Source: Prorocentrum cordatum
Taxonomy: Eukaryota > Sar > Dinophyceae > Prorocentrales > Prorocentraceae
Assembly: GCA_963575745.1 (NCBI GenBank)
Contig: CAUYUJ010020248.1
Coordinates: 5,001-69,000 of the forward strand
Reading direction: 5' to 3'
Length of the DNA stretch: 64,000 nucleotides
The notes beneath the pieces are model-generated. The model ran no database searches and was not told the DNA's origin. It saw only the letters and a list, made by a program, of their open reading frames with translations. How positions within the stretch are numbered: the stretch's first letter is position 1; each line of letters opens with the position of its first letter. The position numbers and the translations under genes were made by a program. This document shows, one piece after another, positions 42,705-52,679 of the stretch.

Positions 42705-42880
42705 TGTAGGTGGGGGGCGGGCAGGGCATCAGCTTGCGCAGCTGGCTCTCTCAGCGCCTCCCAGCGCCCATCGCATCGAGGAGAGGCGCTCGGCGGCGGA
42801 GCCGAGACCAGCGGCACGCAGCAAATGTCGCAAGCCCCACCCGGGGCGGCCACGGAGCGCACCGAGCCACGAGATCTGGG
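42705..42880. mobile_element. degenerate relative of the nested MITE
   Basis: It shares the ordered segments CAGCTGGCTCTCTCAGCGCC, GAGCCGAGACCAGCGGCACG and CAGCAAATGTCGCAAGCCCC with the MITE at 46554-46750 (CAGCTGATTTTCGCGGCGCC, GGGCCGAAACCAGCTGCATG, CAGCAAATTTCGTAACCCCC). Ends are blurred and no target duplication was found. Confidence 0.5.
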
Positions 42881-43059
42881 GGAACTCGTGGCCGCGGCCG
42901 TGGTACAGTCAACCCGTAATTACAATAAGGACGCACGATGAGGATGCAAAGGGCCTTGGAAGGCCATGTCGACACTCGACACTTTGCAAGCGGGGCGCGG
43001 CCAGCGAGGTCGGCCACTGTACCCACACACCCATCCCTGGTCCCCCCCCCTCCTTGAAC

Positions 43060-43320
43060 GCCCCCGACACCGCCGCCCTGGCACGATGGGTCAACATCGA
43101 GTCAGGAAGACGGATCGGATCGCAGTGTGCATCGAGTCGGGCCGCACCGGCACGGAGCCACAGTCGAATCGGATCGGCCACGCGAGGGTGCACCACGACG
43201 CCGTGCGAGCATCGGGCTTCATCGGATCGTCGGGAGGTCGGAAGCGGATCGGATCGGATCGGAACGGGCCGAAGCCGATGCCGATCGGATCGATCAAATC
43301 TGACTGGGCCCTGCCGTGGT
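43060..43320 (+). repeat. GATCGG-rich repeat, left copy
   Basis: Homologous to 58140-58400. Shared words include GAATCGGATCGGCC, GTGC(G/A)AGCATCGGGC, ATCGTCGGGAGGTCGGA / ATCGTCGGAATCTCGGA and GGATCGGATCGGA. It lies just outside the left LTR of the retrotransposon. Confidence 0.65.
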
Positions 43321-43541
43321 GCCCTGGCCTCCCTCGGCGGAGGCCGCGAACCCGGGGGTTCCAGATCGCGCCGCGTCGCCGATGCAGCGGCTATGCGGCG
43401 CGATTTCCCGGCCCCGTCCGTGGCAGTCACGCGCGGGCGGCCCGGAGGGGGCCAGGGGGGGCCAGGCCCACACAGAGGGAGATGCCTGCTTTGTGTTTGC
43501 ACTGTGAGATCCCTCGGGGACCTGCTGGCCCAGGCCACGTT

Positions 43542-43808
43542 TGAAGGGGGCTGGGAGGCCCAACCAGCAGCTTCGCCTAAGGCGAAGCCCATATCCAACT
43601 CTGTTATGCCGTAGCAACGATAGTCCCAGAAGTAGGAGATCGTCGCGGGAGCGACGGGCCATCTCAAGCGAAAATGTTTTCGGTCTCGATAGCAAATAGT
43701 GTGCCTCGCGATGAGGCGCTGTGATATCTTGGCGGCCGGCCGCTGGAACACAAACGGCCGCGGACAAACGCTCGCTATCTCTCGCCTTCGCTCCAGTCCC
43801 CTTTAGAG
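43542..43808 (-). repeat. 3' LTR of Copia-type element
   Basis: Direct repeat of 57519-57787, with identical long blocks such as CCCAACCAGCAGCTTCGCCT and GGCGGCCGGCCGCT. Contains an inverted TTCGCCTAAGGCGAA. Confidence 0.88.
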
Positions 43809-44029
43809 TGGGGGGGGAGAGGAGACGAAGCGTGAGTCCACCGCCCGCTATACAGTAAACACTACCTACATGTACAAAAGGCAGCAAAAGGCAGGTTCAA
43901 AAGCCATGTGAACCCGCACGCAAGTGCCCTTGCGCGCAAGTTGCCTTGCGAGCAGATCGCTCTGCAAGCGAATACTCCTCAGGCGGCCTCAGACGACGTT
44001 GTCTGGCCAGCCCGGTTCGGAGTATGGCG

Positions 44030-45097
44030 TTATAAATCATGTTTGAAAGAGTACGTTCCTCCCCTGACCTGTAAGAGCATATCTCTGTCAATGCTCCCTT
44101 TTGTGTGACTGTCCGCGGTCATGTCACGAGTGTCACACCACTGTATACTATGCACGACACCTCGCTCCATTATCTGTCGTGTCCAACTGATGTGTCCCAA
44201 AAGAGTACACTCGGTCGGCTTCTTCAGGTCTTTGCTTGACAAGAGCTTGAAGACATATTCAGTATCTATGGTCAAAGTGACCTTAATGTTCAGGCCGCCC
44301 AGCTCCCGTACATCCTTCAACTGAGTGGGTGTCACTGGCCCTGCGTGGAGTTCATGCAGAGTTACGATCGTGGGATAGCAGTCCTCCAAATTGCGGGTTG
44401 CTGCTAGTGTTTCTGCTGAATAGCTTGAGCGGGCCTGCAAGCGGTGGGACTTGCAGTACGCATCGATCAGATGGACGACAGGCGCACCAGTTGGCGTGCT
44501 TCCACGCCGTAGCAGGTTTGCCCTGCGAGTACCACAGCCTTTGACCTCGTCATCAACATCTCCACCCAGGCGTCGATAGCCGGAGTCGCTGCGCAGGTCG
44601 ACTTCGCCTCGTGGAGTCATCGGTCGATAGATGATCTTCTTAGGGCAGGCCTGCGACTTCCTGGTAATCGCGTTCAATCGTCGCACCTGTATGTTGGTCG
44701 TTTCTTGGACACGCTGTAGGGAAACAACATATACCATCAACCGCACCTGCGTGATTAATGCGTTTTCCAACGCGCCTGTGAGGCTGACAAAGACAACAGT
44801 GGCCATATTTGATGCTTTGGCTTCAGCGCCTGCGCCTGTGAGTTCAGGGTGTTGTACATGACGGAGCTGCTTGATGTATTCATCTAGATCAAGCGTAACG
44901 TTGCCGCCCCCACCCTTGGTATACCACACATCGCAATTGGTACACGTACGTTTGTTGAGTTTACATGGACCAAAAGTATCCCCAACGCACTTGACGCACC
45001 TGTCGATTGTGTCCTCATTGCCCGCCATATCGATCCCATCATCACGCTTGGCTGCGAGAAGGTCGTTGAATGTCTCGGACTCCTCGTCGTAAGACAC
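44030..45097 (-). pseudogene. retrotransposon RT 3' part and RNase H
   Basis: The 355-codon frame carries the end of RT: a DD pair in AAKRDDGIDMAG corresponds to the catalytic xxDD box, followed by NLKNKRTC-like palm/thumb sequence (GPCKLNKRTCTNC). RNase H follows: SSYSAETLAATRNLEDCY, then WTRQIMERGVVHSIQWCD and MTADSHTKG, the usual end of Copia RNase H. This piece is the longest intact part of Pol. It runs in frame to TGA near 44030. Confidence 0.8.
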
Positions 45098-45102
45098 GGG
45101 TA

Positions 45103-45733
45103 TTAGACCAAACCTCTCGTGGTCTTTCTGAGCTTAAGTGAAGAGGCTCTGGGTGCATCCTCGGTGCCGGTACCTGGCTCGAGGCACTGCAAGCTGCGTT
45201 TCGACTCATCGTCACGCTCGAACCCTGGGGGGGATCGAAGCACCGATCCTGGTCCAGGTGGCAGTCTAAACCACACCACGCGCATCTTTTTCACGGGTTG
45301 CCTCAGCAAGTTCCTGATAGGTCAGTCCCTTCAGGAAAGCTGCGTTGATGTCAAGGGAAGCAATGGCCCATTGCTTCTTGCGCGCTGCCGCGCTTGCGAG
45401 TAGTCTCTGACTTGGCCGCCGCGCCGTCCCTGCGAAGGCTTCCGCGTCGAAGGCCTCGAGGTCCATGAAACACCAAGAAATACCAGGCGTAGTCCAATGG
45501 TCCGCATCATCTCGCCCTTTTCGTTCTGTGCGAACTCCCACTTATATGCGTATCTCGAAGACATGATGTTTGACGCCTTTGGTATATCTAGTATCTTGAG
45601 ATATCTGTTGAAAGCCATGTCTTGAGTTCGGTGTATAGGGCTCTTGGCACCTTGACTGGATTCGCCTGAATACCGGCCTTCGCGAGGAGGTCGTCCTCTT
45701 TGACGACCGCAGCCGTTTTGCGGCAGCGGTCAC
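45103..45733 (-). pseudogene. retrotransposon RT 5' part, frameshifted
   Basis: Segments in different frames read as one RT: YKWEFAQNEKGEMMRTIGLR, then FMDLEAFDAEAFAG, ASLDINAAFLKGLTYQELAE and LPPGPGSVLRSPPGFERDDE. The DINAAFL element holds the first catalytic Asp of Copia RT. At least two frame changes are needed. Confidence 0.75.
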
Positions 45734-46246
45734 ATCTACTCACATGGTGGTCACACGGTCGAAGTATAATATCCTATGTTGTTGTTCGGATAGGACTACC
45801 TTTGACATGTCTGCAGTAAAGCAGAGCTCCATATGTTGACCATTTTCGTCCGAGTCCAATCCGTAAGTCTGGTCTTCGTCTGTGGAACACAGTGGGACAT
45901 GATCTGCATCCGCGGGGTCGGAGTCGCATGGATAGCCGCGTAGGCAGGTGCCCCCGCTGTTCTTCAGCTACTGGACCAGCACACTGTTGTCAGTGATCAT
46001 ATGTGTGGGCACAGTGTAATGGTCATCTAACGCAGTTGCCTCCAATAATTCCCCTTCCCCCTGTAGTTCCCTGTGCCGCACTTCCATAATCTGTGCCTCA
46101 AGGTCCGCTTCCGAGTCCTCATGAGTCGTAGGAAGCCGTCCGTCCTCCTGCGGTGGTTCGGCATCTGGAGCTTATCTGGCGTTGTTGTCTGTGCGTCAGC
46201 CAATTCCTCAAACTTCGTCACGCCCTGGTCGAAGCCCGATTGAGGT

Positions 46247-46553
46247 TTAGTGGAATTTAGGCATTGGATGATCCTCGAATGTGCTGTTCCGGAGGGCAGT
46301 GCCTTCGGCTTCGTAATAGTGGGAGCCTGGGTTCACGTCGTTATCATAGTGCACCAATGTACAGCTGTCATCATAAGCTACTGGAGGTAGCTCGTGGATA
46401 CTCTTAGCTAACCTGACAGAAACTACGTTCTCGATACGAAAGAAATTCCTCCCTGTTGGTGGGGATGTAGCCACATATCATAACAATCGCCCCGCAGGTA
46501 GACTGGCGACAGATGTCAACACTGTCCGTAGCGCAGCGTTGTCTGAGCAAATC
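46247..46553 (-). pseudogene. integrase C-terminal tail beyond the MITE
   Basis: Open frames (for example AKSIHELPPVAYDDSC and FEDHPMPKFH) continue the polyprotein after the MITE interruption. Domain assignment is by position only. Confidence 0.45.
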
Positions 46554-46750
46554 TCGGGTCGGGCGAAAGGGGGGGAGATAGCAAAGGGGGGGGGTGATAA
46601 TCAGCTCACGTAGCTGATTTTCGCGGCGCCTCCCGGCGCCGGACGAGGCTACACATCGAAGAATGGGCCCCTCCGCGGGGCCGAAACCAGCTGCATGCAG
46701 CAAATTTCGTAACCCCCCCCTTCCCAATCCCCCCCTTTCGTCCGGCCCGA
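46554..46750. mobile_element. 197-bp MITE nested in the retrotransposon
   Basis: Inverted ends of 22 bp (TCGGGTCGGGCGAAAG... and ...CTTTCGTCCGGCCCGA, two mismatches) flank several small GC-rich palindromes (GGCGCCTCCCGGCGCC, GGCCCCTCCGCGGGGCC). A perfect 5-bp duplication AAATC lies at 46549-46553 and 46751-46755. It interrupts the integrase-side frame just after ARQSLYIETL. Confidence 0.87.
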
Positions 46751-46755
46751 AAATC

Positions 46756-47757
46756 TCTCGGGCGATCAAAGTTTCGATGTATAGTGACTGTCGTGCGTCG
46801 CCGCATTGAACTTGTACATCGCGGTTTCCAACTCGGATAATATCTTGGCCCCTGTCGGGATCGCCCCGCGCGACCGGGGAAGGACCGTTCCGGCCTCCCC
46901 AGTCGCCCTTCGTAGTCGTGAAACGATGATAGTCGACCAGTTCTCCTTCATCATAGTAGTGCTGACCAGTGATAGTCGCCTTGGTATGCAGTGCACGGTT
47001 GGTTTTGGCTACTGCAGTAGCTTGTGTGACAGCCTCAACGCAGACACGGCGGATCACCTGTTCTCGAGAGTGATCGGATGTCTCTGTCTGCTGTTCATGA
47101 TCCAGAACAGGCAGATTGGGCAGCATCGCTGGTTGCCGTCTTAACAGCGCGTTGATTGGAGACACCTTGTTGTAGAAAATGGACGCACTGGCGGCAAACA
47201 AGGCTTCATGCAGTAGTCGTGCGAACACAAGGGGGCATGTCTAACCTTTCGAACTCAGTTTCCATGACGTGAAGTAAATTATGTCGTAGCCACTTCAGGC
47301 GTCAATTGTCGTCGCGCGTCGTCCGCGCGCGCGCATCCTTAGTTCAGCGCCCTCGGCCGTCAGGACTGCCGTGGCGGTGTCGTTTTTAAGGGCGCCCTCC
47401 CCGTCGGAGCAGAGTACCATGGCAGGTCCGACTTACATCCAGCACTGATGATACGCATCTAAGATACGAGTCATTGTTTTATCTGGTATCTCAATTTCAA
47501 TGGCATATCGAGTGCAACGATCAATGCTGAAATATGTTGCGCTCCTGTCTGTAGAACATTAAGTCGCGTTCAACTTCCTCGTTGAACTTGCCAGGTAGCG
47601 CAGCGGATGGCATAACAGTCTGCCCTGGCTTGCCCCAAGCCCTGCACTCCCGACATGTGTCACAGACACCCTTGATCAAGTTAAGCCCGACTTTGTCCAG
47701 ACCAGCCTTGGTTAAGATGAGTCGCGTCTTAGGCTCTTTGGCGCGGAACCACCGCAA
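46756..47757 (-). pseudogene. retrotransposon integrase
   Basis: The zinc-binding part ends CDTCRECRAWGKPGQ (47640-47690). The core reads FSIDRCTRYAIEIEIPDKTM, then an in-frame stop, then VLCSDGEGALKNDTATAVL and RRATTIDA, where the third catalytic Glu appears to be Asp. The C-terminal part (ASIFYNKVSPINALLRRQPA, DEGELVDYHRF, GDWGGRNGPSPV, DARQSLYIETL) is in one frame from 47228. One frameshift near 47545 and stops make it inactive. Confidence 0.8.
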
Positions 47758-47866
47758 ATCTAGTTTCCGCAGCTAGCGTGTTACCGCGCTTGGGTCAGGG
47801 CTTCGTAGGTTCTGTAGACTGATTTGCACATCGAACCTTGACCAGTCCGGGAGTCGTGGACGCGCA

Positions 47867-48480
47867 GCAGGGTTACCCGCAGGTGGTGGTGAAGGTGGAT
47901 CTCCCCCCTGCTGTCGACCACGTCTGGCTATGATCTGTGGTAGGCGTCTGTGATCATCCGAGCTACTGGCTCCACTTGAGGCAGGTTGCCCCGCCGCAGG
48001 CTCAGCAGCATGTCTGCCTACTGCAATGTCGCGGCTGCTGGCGCCGGCTGTCGGCCCAGCTCTGGGGCCAGGTCTCGGCGCTCGCAGCCGCGCAAGCGGC
48101 GGTGCGGCTAGTGCCTCGGACGCGGCTGCCGCTGCAAGTGGTGGCGCTGCCGGCTCGGCAGGAGCAGGAGGCCCCCGTCCGTGGTTGTCGGGCAGATTCC
48201 ACGGTTTGGCATGCCTGCATGCGCCGGGCGTGCGTGCGTGACCAGGCTCAGCCCGGCCGTAGTTCTTCTTGCAGCTTGGACATTACCAGCGGTACTCCTC
48301 TTCGTCGTGCGACCTGCAATGTTTTGGGCCCCTGCCATGCGAGGGGAATGCATCTTAAAGTTGCCCGCGCATGCAAGACATCCCCATCCTCCTGAGGGTG
48401 GCCTCTTGATCGAACCGTCGGGATGCCGAGGGATAGTAGGGCCATCCAAGTCACATCCTCGTGCATTGGTGGCGGGAACA
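47867..48480 (-). pseudogene. polyprotein linker upstream of integrase
   Basis: Ala/Pro/Gly-rich coding with two of the 14-bp GCAGG..CCCGC palindromes (47867 and 47981) and a CLACAGNFKMHSP segment near 48340. No domain recognised. Confidence 0.4.
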
Positions 48481-49310
48481 GAGGAAGAGTCTGGATGATC
48501 ATGGAAGGGGTCGCGGTTCATTAGGAACAGATCGTGCGCAATTTGAACTGCGTCGCCCAAAAAGGGACTGCATCCTCAGAGTGCACTGTGCAGCCCTGGA
48601 CAACTCTTTCTTACAGACCGAAGCATGTTGATGATGGCCCGCACACCGTTTCCTTTCAAAGGGGGTAAGTGGGAGACGGTGGTTAGCCATTATCTCCATA
48701 GGCTTACGTATCAATACCACGTTGGAGTTACGGAGACCCGTAGTACATTGGTCCAATGTTGTCCATGGCGGTATATCGCCCACCCAAGTACCCGCCGGTT
48801 GTTCTCGTAAGTAAAACCGTCGGAGGTCGTTTTGACGTACGGTAACCCTTCCACAAAGCTTGATATGTAGAAGGTCTCTTTTATGGCGCTCATGTCACGT
48901 GTCATAATGGGCTTCAGAATTGAAATAAGATGGTAACCCAGGCGTTCTGCATTTGGGTTGTAACATAGCAACGTTGACGAAACACACATCCAAGTAATGC
49001 ATCACTGCGCCCTGGACATCCTTGTTTCCAAGGTCAACATAAGAACGCGTGTCGAGGTTTCCTCCTGAGGATAACCCCCGGCTGAAAGCTAACTGCGATA
49101 TCCCCCCATTTCCTCCACGCAGTTCCAACGCATCTACCTTGTTGTGTCGCCCGCAGCACAAGGTTGGGATTATGGAGAACACATCGGCATGTGTATCCGC
49201 AGGTAACTCCGCTGGTAACGCGATGAAAGTTCCCCCCTCGCCATCACTGTCGGCGTCGGAGTCAAGGGGGGCGCCGGTGTAGTAAACGTCGCATCCGAGA
49301 CCCTTCAGGT
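48481..49310 (-). pseudogene. methyltransferase-like domain of the retrotransposon
   Basis: Reading from 49310: CDVYYTGAPLDSDADSDGEG, then FSIIPTLCCGRHNKVDALEL followed by RGGNGGIS. That Gly-rich loop looks like the SAM-binding motif I of methyltransferases. About 60 residues on, VNVAMLQPKCRTPGLPSYFN resembles a motif IV with a Cys in the nucleophile position. Further down, RKPMEIMANHRLPLTPFERK and CAGHHQHA continue after frame changes. It lies between protease and integrase. DNA methyltransferases have been reported in some dinoflagellate retrotransposons, but my assignment rests on motif appearance only. Confidence 0.5.
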
Positions 49311-49552
49311 CTTCACCGCAGTCTTCGTTGCCGTCTTCGACTACTTTGGGTGTCTTGCGTGGCTTGATGCTGGCTTATTTTCTCAACTTTCTGTTTTTCT
49401 TTTTGCTTGATCCGGGCATCTGTTGGTAGTGCGTCTGTTGTTCTGTGTCGGGTGAAGCTAGCGTCGGAAATTCGGGCGCAGTGAATGTCGGAAATTCGGG
49501 AATAGGGGAGGCGCACGGCCGCGCTCAATCGAGGGGGGGGCGATGGCGATCG

Positions 49553-50750
49553 TCACCAACGATCGCAACCCGCCTTGGGCGCGGTCGCTGGCCTTCGTGT
49601 CCCATGGGGACTCGCGCCGGAGGCTCCCAATACAATCGAGTGCGAATATTCGTCACACCAGTCGGTAAAGGTGCATTGCAATTGTGCACGATAGGTTGGT
49701 CTGAAATCTCTTAATGTCTTGTAAAACAATATTGTCGCCAAGATGCATTGTCGCCCATCTCGCGACATGGCTCCTTTCAGGGCCATTCTTAGGAGACTGA
49801 ACGTAAGTCCGAGCTCTCTGCCCACCCTTGTGAGGACACGGACATGTACAGCACTTGTATGATTTCTCTTTGTTCTGTGCGAATCTATCTGGTCAATTAG
49901 CCTTGCAGTCATAATCGCAAGCGTTTTGCTTCGCCATTCCGCCTTTTGGGCGCCTTGGCCATGCCAGTCTATCTCATGCTCAGCACGTTGTGCGGCATCC
50001 CCTGCTGCGTGGCACGCGCATCTCCACAATCTGGTCGGACTGCGCGCGTAGGTGGTCGCCACCTGCAGGTACAAACGCCGGGTAAACTACTTGGACAGTC
50101 AAACTGTCGACCGAAGTGGCAGCATCGCATACGCATGACCTCCGAGCCTAAATCCTCATTGGCATCTCGCATGGGACCTTGCTTCCAGAAGTAGCCTGGA
50201 GGTCCCGCAAGTACTATCGACATGCGTAGGGCCCGAACTTTAGCCCTAAGATGTCGGATTCGTTGATAGCGCGGCCACCGCCCGCTTTCCAAGCAATCGA
50301 ACATACAGGTCAGCGGGCGCTGCCACCCACAGTAGTTGGTAATCCCCTGAGAGTAATCCACCTTAATACTGTGCACCCGTAGAGGTCATAACCTCTTTGT
50401 GAGTGATGCGATCGCACATGTATCCTTGAGCTCGGAGATCAGCGCAAGCTGTTCGTATATCTTCGATAACAAGGGCACGATAATGAGAACGATGTGATGA
50501 GCGTTCACTCGCTGCGGCGGCCACGCAGCCAGGTCCACCGCTGTCTCTGGCGGCCTCGCAGCCGGATCCGCCACTGTCCCTGGCGCGCACAGCCGGCGCC
50601 CGGGAAAAGTATTCAGGTGCCCCCGCGCCTGACGACAGAACCTCAGTGTTCGGCCTGCGTGGGCAAGCACGAGTGGCCGTGGCGCGCGCCTGCCCCCGCC
50701 ACTCATTTTCGAGCGATGGGGGCGTCCAAACGCCTGTGCCATGCGCCGCT
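49553..50750 (-). pseudogene. polyprotein region of unknown role
   Basis: Several minus-strand frames (for example 49553-50074 with LTRVGRELGLTFSLLRMALK, and 50386-50796) occupy the interval between protease-side and methyltransferase-like parts. No domain is recognisable, and the true frame changes repeatedly. Confidence 0.35.
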
Positions 50751-51805
50751 CAAACACTGCTTGAAGTGAAGATATCGAACTTCTCGGCAGTGTCACTCAC
50801 ACCAGCAGGTGTCCCTGCAGCGTTGTCGGGCGGCGTCCGCTCGCTGCCATGCTCGCAGGCGGCCCGGTAAACCTTCGCCTGCAAGTTGCGCAAGGCGAAG
50901 TCCTGATCGGCAGGCGTAGGGGCATTCCCACGCGCCGTGTTCCTGCGATGACAGGTCTGGAGGGTTTTGTTCACCAGAGACTGGATCGTGTAGGAAAACG
51001 TCTCCTCGTTGATGGAGAAGCGGATGCCCTTGGCTGCCTGGGACATCATGTGCGCGCGGGCGTCGCTAATAGCGGGTGCCCCCGCGCGGCTCGAGGCAGG
51101 TTGCCCAGCGGTTGGCTCTGCGTCGGCTACCTCTTTGACGAGCAGGGGCATATCTTCGCAGGGCGGATTGGCTGTTACAGTGAATGCCGTTGAGCCATTA
51201 TCCTCTGTCGCGCGACCCCATGCTCGTCGATCTATCGCCAGGTGCCCCGAGGGCGTCTTCATCAGGTCGAGTACCCTGGCGCCTTTACCAAGGAGGAGCC
51301 TATGCTTTTCTGAGCCTGGGATGATCATCTTCTCGTGTCCCTGCTCCAGGATCAGGACAGCACGCATGTTGGACATGCTCCTTAGACCCAGGATAGCAGA
51401 AAGGTTCTCGCTGGAAGCCTCTGCCACGTTGGCTGACTATGTGTCCAGCCTGGCAAGAGTGGGTTTCCCCGCGGAGTCGCCTCTCTCCTTGCGCGCAATC
51501 TTGCAATGCAGTTCTTTGTCACAGATGGCGGCTCCATGCCCCGCACCAGACACGCACGACCTCTTCGTCAGGTTCAGCTTCTTGATGTCGTGTCCGCGGG
51601 AGCGTGACACCCGCTCGAATGTCTGTGCAGTCTTTAGACCAATGATATTGATGTTACTGCCGATGTCAAATCGGATAATCAGCATACCATCTACCATGGT
51701 CCCACTGTTCGCTGCCAGGGCCAGCTCATGGCGTTTCCCTAATCTCCCTGGCACGTCGGACAGCGTTGAGCCGCGCATGCCTTTCTGGCGCCTCTGTTCC
51801 AGCAC
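50750..51805 (-). pseudogene. retrotransposon protease and C-terminal linker
   Basis: The 51437-51805 frame has GMLIIRFDIGSNINIIG, which fits the retropepsin active-site region except that D-I-G replaces the usual D-(S/T)-G, so activity is doubtful. TKRSCVSGAGHGAAICDKEL follows. After a frame change the 50750-51427 frame continues (LSAILGLRSMSNMRAVLILE, HRLLLGKGARVLDLMKTPSG). Confidence 0.65.
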
Positions 51806-52114
51806 TCACTGGTCCCTTGTCGAGGACGTGAAGACGTTCATGTACCCCCGGCCTCCTCCTCTGATGGGCTGCTTCTGGGAGGTCCAGGCAGATGGGTACT
51901 CGTCGTACATATGGGGATGCTGCGGAGAGAGCGGCGTGTTCTCAAAGGTGTCGTCGTCGGCGCGCACTGCAATCTGCCCATCCGGGTTGACCATCAGCAC
52001 CGCATGCAGCATATCACGCTCAGATATGGCACTGGTGCCGCTGCGCGCGCTCACTGGGCTTTCGGATCGGCGCTGGCGTAGCGGACGGCCATAGGGCATG
52101 CTGCCGCATGGTGC

Positions 52115-52669
52115 TCAGAGCCACTGCGAGCTCCTTTCGGTGGCCCACTCCAGGCGCCTCAGCCACTGATCATTGGCAGGTAGCCCTGCTGGTGCCGCTG
52201 CAGCAGGTGCCCCTGCATTATCTGCAGATTCGGCTACCAGAGGCATAGGCGCATCGGTGGCAGGCGCTGCGGCTGTTGGAGCCTGCCCCACATTGGAAGA
52301 TAACGCAGGTTGCCCCGCAGATGTGGATGGTGCCCCGGCAGCGACTGCAGCGCCTGTCGCCATCGCCGTGACGCGAGTCAGCTCTTCACGAAGATCTCTG
52401 ATCTCATTTGCCCCGCAGAGTATTTCCTCATGCCAATCCGTTGCGTTATGATCTCCAGCCAGGGCATAGTGAAACTCAGCTTTGATGAGGCCTACACCCC
52501 GGCACAAGGCACAGGGCGCCTCGCTTGCGGCACCTTCCAGCGTGCCTGCCAGCTGCCAGTCCACACGTGCGTGAGCCACTCGATCCCAGCATTGCGCATG
52601 AAATATGTGGCCACACTGAGGCCTCCACACCTTGTCGTGGTATACGAAATCGTCCAGGCATCAGGCACA
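52115..52669 (-). pseudogene. RING-H2 finger segment of polyprotein
   Basis: From 52669 the frame gives C-A-stop-C, then CLDDFVYHDKVWRPQCGHIF, HAQCWDRV and, 30 residues on, CALC. The spacing C-x2-C ... C-x-H-x2-H-x2-C ... C-x2-C is that of a RING-H2 finger, as in ubiquitin ligases. A TGA at 52661-52663 falls inside the first Cys pair. The rest is Ala/Gly/Pro-rich with four AGxPA palindromes. Confidence 0.65.
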
Positions 52670-52679
52670 TTTGGTAAAA

